Source: Runella aurantiaca (GTDB lineage: Bacteria > Bacteroidota > Bacteroidia > Cytophagales > Spirosomataceae). From it: a stretch of 64,000 nucleotides of DNA. The stretch is taken from contig NZ_QPIW01000002.1 in the NCBI RefSeq assembly GCF_003339505.1, positions 186,001 through 250,000 of the forward strand, in the 5' to 3' direction. Position numbers and translations under genes: made by a program. The notes under the pieces are model-generated. The model was not told the origin of the DNA. It saw only the letters and a list, made by a program, of their open reading frames with translations, and made no database searches. Positions 59,420-64,000 of this stretch are shown here, piece by piece (positions within the stretch are counted from its first letter, which is position 1; each line of letters opens with the position of its first letter).

Positions 59420-60424
59420 CTATATCACCTGAAACCCATAGGCATACGGATCATCGTCGGGGTCGATGGTGATGGTGTTGAGACCATACACTTTGGCCCA
59501 ACCTTCCACGCCCGGAATGATGGCGTCGTGGGGGCCTACTTTGGCATAATCTTCGACCGTACCGATGAACTTGCTGCCGATGATACTTTCGTGGATGAAC
59601 TGGTCGCCTTTTTTCAATTTGCCTTGGGCGGCCCACTGCGCCATGCGCGCCGAGGTGCCCGTGCCGCAGGGCGAGCGGTCAATGGCCTTGTCGCCGTAGA
59701 AGACGGCATTGCGGGCCGAAGAGGTAGGGTCAATGACCGCACCCGTCCATTCGATGTGGCTGAGGCCGTTGATGGTGGGGTCGTTGGGGTGAACAAAGGT
59801 GTATTTTTCGTTGATGCGTTGGCGCAATACCCGCGCCCAGCCGATGAGTTGCTCGGCTTTGTAATGCTCCAAGCCGGGGAAATTCTCCTGCACATCCACG
59901 ATGGCGTAGAAATTGCCTCCGTAGGCCACGTCCATTTTGAGCGTGCCGAGGTCGGGGCATTCGGCTTCGATGCCTTCGGCGGCAAGGTAGGAAGGTACGT
60001 TGACGAGCTTGACGGATTTGACTTTGTTGCCTTCCTGAACATAACTAATAAGTACCAAACCCGCTGGCGCTTCCATGCGTACAATGCCGGGCGTTTTGGG
60101 GCGAATGAGACCATGCTCAATGGCGATGGTGATGGTGCCGATGGTACCGTGGCCGCACATGGGCAGGCAGCCGCTGGTTTCGATAAACAGCACCGCTACG
60201 TCGTTTTCGGGGTCGTGGGGCGGGTACAAAATACTGCCCGACATCATGTCGTGGCCGCGCGGCTCAAACATTAGACCTTTGCGAATCCAGTCGTATTCGC
60301 GCAGAAAATGCTGGCGTTTTTCGCTCATGTTTTTGCCTTCAAGAATAGGGCCGCCGCCAGCTACGACGCGCACGGGATTGCCGCAGGTGTGGGCATCAAT
60401 GCAGAAAAAAGTTTTGGATGACAC
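59420..60424 (-). CDS. Proline racemase family epimerase (4-hydroxyproline 2-epimerase-like)
   Basis: 334-aa enzyme. Both catalytic cysteines are present: MCGHGTIG with Cys90 and SPCGTGTSARMA with Cys253, which indicates a racemase/epimerase rather than the trans-3-hydroxyproline dehydratase variant (Thr in the second site). It begins MSSKTFFCIDAHTCGNPVRVVAGGGP and has length normal for 4-hydroxyproline epimerases. It would convert trans-4-hydroxy-L-proline to cis-4-hydroxy-D-proline. The downstream catabolic genes are not visible, so the pathway is unproven. The long plus-strand frame over it (59360-60274) is a shadow. Confidence 0.9.
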   Translation of the reverse strand: MSSKTFFCIDAHTCGNPVRVVAGGGPILEGKNMSEKRQHFLREYDWIRKGLMFEPRGHDMMSGSILYPPHDPENDVAVLFIETSGCLPMCGHGTIGTITIAIEHGLIRPKTPGIVRMEAPAGLVLISYVQEGNKVKSVKLVNVPSYLAAEGIEAECPDLGTLKMDVAYGGNFYAIVDVQENFPGLEHYKAEQLIGWARVLRQRINEKYTFVHPNDPTINGLSHIEWTGAVIDPTSSARNAVFYGDKAIDRSPCGTGTSARMAQWAAQGKLKKGDQFIHESIIGSKFIGTVEDYAKVGPHDAIIPGVEGWAKVYGLNTITIDPDDDPYAYGFQVI

Positions 60425-60482
60425 GGGAAAGTATAAATGACGATGTACAATGGTTTATTTTACGATTTTGCGTCAAAACAGG

Positions 60483-60899
60483 CTAAGCTAATGCTTTTGG
60501 GCCTATTTGAACCGACTTTTGAATGATTTCCTCCAGTACCAGAAGGTTGACGTCCGACAATTTGTTGATGTACAGACACGACACGCTGGTTTTGTGTTTG
60601 CCCAACCGCTTGAGGTCCTCTTCCAGGTGGTTGATGCCGCAGGTCAGGTAAAGCGTTAGGTTTTGTTTGCGGGGAGAAAAACCCACCAAAAACCAGTCTC
60701 CTTCACGACCAGTGGCGTATTTGTAGTGAGTGTCGCCAAAACCGATAATGCTTTCGCCCCACATTCTGGGTTTGCTTCCAGTAGCGCGTTGCATGATTTC
60801 TGCAACGATGCGGCTGTCTGTGCGCTGCTGCTCGCGGTCGATGCCGTCAATAAACGCGTCTACGCTTTGGTTGGTAGGTTGGGTTTTGTTTTCAGCCAT
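60483..60899 (-). CDS. DUF1801 domain protein
   Basis: 138-aa protein starting MAENKTQPTNQSVDAFIDGI at 60899 (a longer frame to 60947 was rejected). It contains GSKPRMWGESIIGFGDTHYKYATGREGDWFLVGFSPRKQNLTLYL in consecutive blocks, the DUF1801 core, a small beta-alpha fold also found in stress-related proteins. The function is unknown. It lies 58 bp downstream of the epimerase gene on the same strand. Confidence 0.85.
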   Translation of the reverse strand: MAENKTQPTNQSVDAFIDGIDREQQRTDSRIVAEIMQRATGSKPRMWGESIIGFGDTHYKYATGREGDWFLVGFSPRKQNLTLYLTCGINHLEEDLKRLGKHKTSVSCLYINKLSDVNLLVLEEIIQKSVQIGPKALA

Positions 60900-60960
60900 G
60901 AGGTAGGGGGAGTTGAGAGAACCTACCACAAAGTTAAAGAACCCCACCTAAATCCTCCCG

Positions 60961-61050
60961 TGTAGGGAGGACTTTATTTTAAAACTTCACGGTACCGAAC
61001 AGGCCCGTGACGGCGTACCATGCCCCAGCCTGTAGGGAGGACTTTATTTT
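60961..61050. repeat. 20-bp exact direct repeat, two copies
   Basis: TGTAGGGAGGACTTTATTTT occurs at 60961-60980 and again, exactly, at 61031-61050. The first copy is preceded by CCTCCC, giving a CCTCCC-GTGTA-GGGAGG hairpin. The repeats are 70 bp apart in the gap between the DUF1801 gene and the lysine-rich mini-gene. Confidence 0.6.
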
Positions 61051-61071
61051 TCAACTGAGTTGAAAGGGCCT

Positions 61072-61106
61072 AAAAAAAACATCCCCGACACAGGATGCTG
61101 GGGATG
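61072..61106 (-). terminator. Intrinsic terminator after the lysine-rich mini-gene
   Basis: On the minus strand CATCCCC (complement 61100-61106) pairs with GGGGATG (complement 61080-61086), followed by a run of eight T (61072-61079). It begins 10 bp after the mini-gene stop. Confidence 0.75.
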
Positions 61107-61116
61107 GTGGCTGACG

Positions 61117-61230
61117 TTACAAAGTGCTTTTGCTTTTGCCTTCTTTCTTGGCTTTTTTATCAGCTTTTTTTTCTTTGGTGGTTTTTTCTGGCTCTTTTTT
61201 CTTTTCCTTGCCGGGTTTATCTTTTGCCAT
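61117..61230 (-). CDS. Short lysine-rich protein (37 aa)
   Basis: Unlisted small ORF: MAKDKPGKEKKKEPEKTT then KEKKADKKAKKEGKSKSTL, 37 residues, about half lysine with some glutamate, no hydrophobic core. Support: an ATG start, a perfect intrinsic terminator 10 bp after its stop, and placement 36 bp after the pseudouridine synthase stop on the same strand. It may be a nucleic-acid-binding basic peptide, or a non-coding artefact of a low-complexity A-rich region. No promoter was found; it could be cotranscribed with the synthase. Confidence 0.6.
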   Translation of the reverse strand: MAKDKPGKEKKKEPEKTTKEKKADKKAKKEGKSKSTL

Positions 61231-61266
61231 ATCGGTAGTTGTTTAAGGGTGAGTAAATAAAGTTAA

Positions 61267-62160
61267 TTATCGGGGAAATAATTCCAAAAACTTTTTTGGA
61301 ATGGTAGTTTCAAAACGAAGTTTTTCGTGAGTTATTGGATGAACAAAAGCTAAAATCCAAGCGTGTAGGCCCAAGCGCGCAATGGGGTTCGTGACGGCCC
61401 CGTATTTTTTGTCACCAACGATAGAATGCCCCAAGTCTTGTAAATGTACCCGAATCTGATTTTTGCGCCCCGTTTCGAGGTTTACTTTTAACAACGAAAA
61501 ATCGGCGTTTTGTTTCAACACTTCATAATGCGTGATGGCTAATTGCCCCTGAGCGGGGTTTTGACTCGAATACATAATGAGCGCCTTGCTCTCGTTCAGA
61601 TACGACGTGATGGTGCCCGAAGGCTCTTTGAAAGGCTTTTCGGCCACGGCAATGTAAGTGCGCTCTTTGGTGGTAGGCTCCCAACTTTCCTGCAACAATG
61701 CCTTTACCCTTTCGGTTTTGGCAAACACCATCACGCCCGACGTCTCGCGGTCGAGGCGGTGAACGATGAAGATTTTGTTGGCGGGATTCTGCTTCTTGAC
61801 GTGTGCGCTCAGTGTGTTATAGGCAGTTTGGGAATCTTTATTATTGGCAGAGATGGAAAGGAGCCCTTCCTGTTTTTCAATGACAATCAAATGCGCATCT
61901 TCAAACAAAATCGTTAGGCCGCGATACACGCTTTCCTTGGAACCTTGGGTCCAGCGTACTTCAACGCGCTGATTGGGCTGCAACGAATAATTATACTTTG
62001 TTTGAACCCGGCCTTCGACCAAAATATGCCGGTCGCGCAGCAGCGTTTTGATGTTGTTGCGGTTTTTATGGGGAAGTTTTGCCAACAGAAAAGCCATCAA
62101 TTCGGCAGTTTCGGTGACGGTCAATAGGAGCGGCGGTTTCGAGGGTCTTTCTTTGGGCAT
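61267..62160 (-). CDS. RluA-family pseudouridine synthase
   Basis: 297-aa enzyme that isomerises uridine in rRNA (RluC/RluD/RluA type). An S4-like RNA-binding segment (about 20-80; NNIKTLLRDRHILVEGRVQTKYNYSLQPNQ) precedes the catalytic domain with IVHRLDRETSGVMVFAKT (catalytic Asp137) and later VNLETGRKNQIRVHLQDLGHSIVGDKKYG. The target uridine cannot be told from sequence. The gene lies downstream of a 200-bp region with several hairpins and upstream of the lysine-rich mini-gene. Confidence 0.93.
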   Translation of the reverse strand: MPKERPSKPPLLLTVTETAELMAFLLAKLPHKNRNNIKTLLRDRHILVEGRVQTKYNYSLQPNQRVEVRWTQGSKESVYRGLTILFEDAHLIVIEKQEGLLSISANNKDSQTAYNTLSAHVKKQNPANKIFIVHRLDRETSGVMVFAKTERVKALLQESWEPTTKERTYIAVAEKPFKEPSGTITSYLNESKALIMYSSQNPAQGQLAITHYEVLKQNADFSLLKVNLETGRKNQIRVHLQDLGHSIVGDKKYGAVTNPIARLGLHAWILAFVHPITHEKLRFETTIPKKFLELFPR

Positions 62161-62166
62161 GTTGGG

Positions 62167-62225
62167 ATAACTTTGTCACTTCTCAATGCTTACAAATAGA
62201 ATTGTTGAGAAAGTGACAAAGTTAT
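62167..62225. repeat. Long near-perfect inverted repeat
   Basis: ATAACTTTGTCACTTCTCAA (62167-62186) is matched by the reverse complement of 62205-62225 with one extra T. The arms are about 20 bp with an 18-nt loop, and the inner ends read TTCTCAA/TTGAGAA, the same core as in the CTCA-loop hairpins nearby. It begins 6 bp upstream of the pseudouridine synthase ATG, so it could control that gene. Confidence 0.6.
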
Positions 62226-62279
62226 CGGAATTTTTGAGAAAGACAGTTTGTCGAGTAACCCCTCGGACTTTCAGCGTGA

Positions 62280-62357
62280 TTTCAGTTTCTCAAAACCGAA
62301 ATAGATAACAGCGTTAGCGTTTTGGGAATGTGCTTTTGGTTTTGAGAAACCAAAAGC
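62280..62357. repeat. Two CTCA/TGAG-loop hairpins
   Basis: 62280-62301: TTTCAGTTT-CTCA-AAACCGAAA (one mismatch). 62332-62357: GCTTTTGGTTT-TGAG-AAACCAAAAGC, an 11-bp perfect stem with the reverse-complement loop. Both lie between the glycosidase stop (62363) and the synthase. They belong with the hairpins at 4518-4559. Confidence 0.6.
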
Positions 62358-62362
62358 ACTAC

Positions 62363-64000
62363 TCAAAACGTATTGACATTTAACACAACAGTATTGATGC
62401 CCGGCGAGAGTCGGAGGGTACCGAAGGAGGTATTTGCTTTGGTTCCGTTGAGCAAAATTGTATCTTCGGGAGAGTACTTTAATGTCAACTCTGCCGATAC
62501 ATTGGCGGGTAATTCAAAGGTGTATTCCTGAAGAACCCTGCTTTTGCGCTGATACGATGCCTTGATAAGTCCCTTCATGGTGGGTACGGTGATTTCGGTA
62601 GCAGAAAGCGTGCCTAATTGCGGTTTGATGTTCATGATGCTTCCACCCGCTGTTTTGGGTTGAATACCCCACATATTGCGGGCTACAATATTGGCGGGGG
62701 CTGCGCCCCAAGCGTGGTTCCAGTCGAGGTTGGGTTTGTATTTGGTGTCCCAAGCCTCCAGCGTCATGGTTGAGCCGATTTTGATCATGTTCCACCAGCT
62801 TCGGTCGTGGGTGGCGGTCATGAGTTGCAAGGCATAATCGGCCTCGTTGGCGTTGTAGAGGGCTTCCAGTAAATATTGCGAGCCATACACGCTGCATGCC
62901 ATGCCCCGGGATTTGATAAACTTGGCGACTGATTTCTTGTGGCTATCGGGTGTAATGTCAAACGCCAATGCCATCATGTTGGCGTGCAGCGAGGAGTGTT
63001 CGGTGCCTTCGCCGTCAACGTACGCCCCCGTTTTTGGGTTAAATAATTTTTCGTTGATGGCATTTTTGGCTTTTATCGCCAAGGTCTGAAATTGTCGCTC
63101 ATCCTCTGATTTGTGGAGAATACGCGCAAATTCGGCCATGATTTCCATGTTTTTGTAAAAGAAACAGTTCACCATGGTGTTGATGGGCGTAAAAACATAG
63201 CCGTCGCGTTCGCCCTCGGCCGTGGCCAATTTCCAACCCGTATCCTTTTGGGCCGGTGGCCAATCGACGATGTCTTTCAGCTGAATTTTAGGGTCTTTAA
63301 AGCCCAGTTTTTGCATGAATTCAGGCGTATTTTTGGGCGACGACGAGCTTATCAACCCATCCTCTCGGGCGAGTTCCATGAGGGTTTTGTACTTCAGAGG
63401 TTCGTAGTATTTGGCAATGAGCTCGGTATCGCCCGTGTACATGTAATCTTGGTAAAACATCAGCGCCACGTGGAGTTGCCATTCGGTAGGCCAGGTGGGG
63501 TGCTCCATAAAATACTCGATGGTTTTGCGGGCAATGCCGTATTCGCGGTCGGTGGCGTAGTGGCTCAGCTGATTGAGGTACGCATCGGCTTCGTACGGGA
63601 TGCGCTCACGGTCGCCGTCGAGGTAAAATCCTGAAAATGAACTGGCTTTGATGGTGTATTTGCACAGCTCCCAGACCTGATTGAGGGTGGTGTCTGAGCT
63701 TTTGAAACGGCTTTGGTCTTCTTCAAAATAACTGAAATACGCCAATTGCGTTAGGTCGTTGGCAGTCAGATTTTCGGTGACATTGTCTATTTCGCAGTAC
63801 CGAAACGGCAATAAGACGGGAAACGAATCGGGCATTACCACCGCGCCGGCGCTTGATTTGGTGTTTCTTTCGTCGGGTTTGATGTTGAGTCGGTAGGTTT
63901 TTTTGCTTTTGGATACCTCCAATTTTACCTCTTGGTACCGAATACTGCCCATGGGTTTGCGGTTTATTTTCCCGTTTTCGAGCTGTTCTCCCAGTCTTAC
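62363..64000 (-). CDS. Alpha-L-rhamnosidase-like glycosidase (GH78), C-terminal part
   Basis: The frame is open to base 64000, so the 5' part is outside the window; 545 codons are visible. The catalytic (alpha/alpha)6 barrel is recognised by SSFSGFYLDGDRERIPYEADAYLNQLSHYATD (around visible residues 110-140), with the conserved D-x-x-R-E and further EWQLHVALMFYQDYMYTGD, SWWNMIKIGSTMTLEAWD and DWNHAWGAAPANIVARNMWGI. A C-terminal beta domain follows. GH78 enzymes release L-rhamnose from plant and microbial glycans. The start near 63952 (MGSIRYQEV) is internal, since the frame continues upstream as RLGEQLENGKINRKP. Confidence 0.85.
   Translation of the reverse strand, partial: VRLGEQLENGKINRKPMGSIRYQEVKLEVSKSKKTYRLNIKPDERNTKSSAGAVVMPDSFPVLLPFRYCEIDNVTENLTANDLTQLAYFSYFEEDQSRFKSSDTTLNQVWELCKYTIKASSFSGFYLDGDRERIPYEADAYLNQLSHYATDREYGIARKTIEYFMEHPTWPTEWQLHVALMFYQDYMYTGDTELIAKYYEPLKYKTLMELAREDGLISSSSPKNTPEFMQKLGFKDPKIQLKDIVDWPPAQKDTGWKLATAEGERDGYVFTPINTMVNCFFYKNMEIMAEFARILHKSEDERQFQTLAIKAKNAINEKLFNPKTGAYVDGEGTEHSSLHANMMALAFDITPDSHKKSVAKFIKSRGMACSVYGSQYLLEALYNANEADYALQLMTATHDRSWWNMIKIGSTMTLEAWDTKYKPNLDWNHAWGAAPANIVARNMWGIQPKTAGGSIMNIKPQLGTLSATEITVPTMKGLIKASYQRKSRVLQEYTFELPANVSAELTLKYSPEDTILLNGTKANTSFGTLRLSPGINTVVLNVNTF

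Noticed and set aside
59360-60274. 304-codon plus-strand frame over the epimerase gene
   Set aside because: It is antisense to a well-supported proline racemase family gene, lacks any recognisable domain and has the Ala/Gly/Val-rich look of a shadow frame.
1-64000. CRISPR arrays, rRNA and tRNA genes
   Set aside because: No regularly spaced repeats of 25-40 bp, and no cloverleaf or rRNA-like sequence, were noticed on either strand by reading; a dedicated tRNA or CRISPR search was not possible here.

Overview
The window looks like chromosomal DNA of a Bacteroidota bacterium, most likely a Cytophagales/Spirosomataceae-type organism (Runella or Dyadobacter relatives; an inference, not a database result). 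Supporting signs are a type IX secretion C-terminal sorting domain, the short Bacteroidota-type AMP nucleosidase, menaquinone biosynthesis genes, the meso-diaminopimelate motif in MurE, almost no Shine-Dalgarno sequences, and several promoter -7 boxes of the form TAnnTTTG, some with a TTG or TTTG element 19-20 nt upstream. No rRNA, tRNA or CRISPR array was seen. The window cuts two genes: the ribonucleotide reductase large subunit at the left edge and a GH78-like glycosidase at the right edge.

Layout. 0-4.5 kb: nrdA (partial), an xdhC-moeA molybdenum cofactor operon and a LOG-family nucleotide hydrolase. 4.5-20 kb: murE, a D-2-hydroxyacid dehydrogenase with Fe-S domains, menA, a TPR protein, AMP nucleosidase, a stand-alone HsdR_N nuclease domain, a secreted CotH-type protein, then a same-strand run of Rieske lipoprotein, menE, an unknown protein, an orphan histidine kinase and a PH-domain protein. 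20-34 kb: two Tat-exported TIM-barrel isomerases, a methyltransferase, an IS3 fragment, msrB, secreted esterases, a GntR/LacI-type regulator, tcdA, a TatD hydrolase, transporters (one broken by an in-frame stop) and a polysaccharide deacetylase. 34-41 kb: a DUF433/DUF5615 toxin-antitoxin pair between two similar palindromes, then a planctomycete-style PSCyt/LamG/PSD1 protein plus DUF1501 protein with a divergent AraC regulator. 41-43 kb: a graveyard of ISAs1-like and IS3-like transposases. 43-51 kb: a TetR-regulated tripartite RND efflux operon and a MarR gene. 51-56 kb: a membrane protein, a BioF-like enzyme, a sulfite-oxidase-like molybdoenzyme with its cytochrome c, and a cysteine desulfurase. 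56-59.4 kb: a small accessory island (HigBA-like pair, antitoxin with a truncated RelE-like toxin, Uma2 and HNH nucleases) carrying two copies of a roughly 100-bp dispersed repeat. 59.4-64 kb: hydroxyproline epimerase-like protein, DUF1801 protein, an unlisted lysine-rich mini-gene with its own terminator, an RluA-type pseudouridine synthase and the glycosidase.

How the parts connect. XdhC and MoeA supply or mature molybdenum cofactor, and the only molybdoenzyme visible here is the sulfite-oxidase-like protein at 53 kb. MenA and MenE belong to menaquinone synthesis. Several regulators sit beside well-formed palindromes: TetR (49.7 kb), MarR (50.6 kb) and the HigBA-like pair (56.8 kb). The most unusual non-coding signals are a family of intergenic hairpins with a CTCA/TGAG tetraloop, a perfect TACAnnTGTA-type palindrome upstream of nrdA, a terminator-like hairpin in the leader of the AMP nucleosidase gene, and the repeats around the small toxin-antitoxin and nuclease islands.
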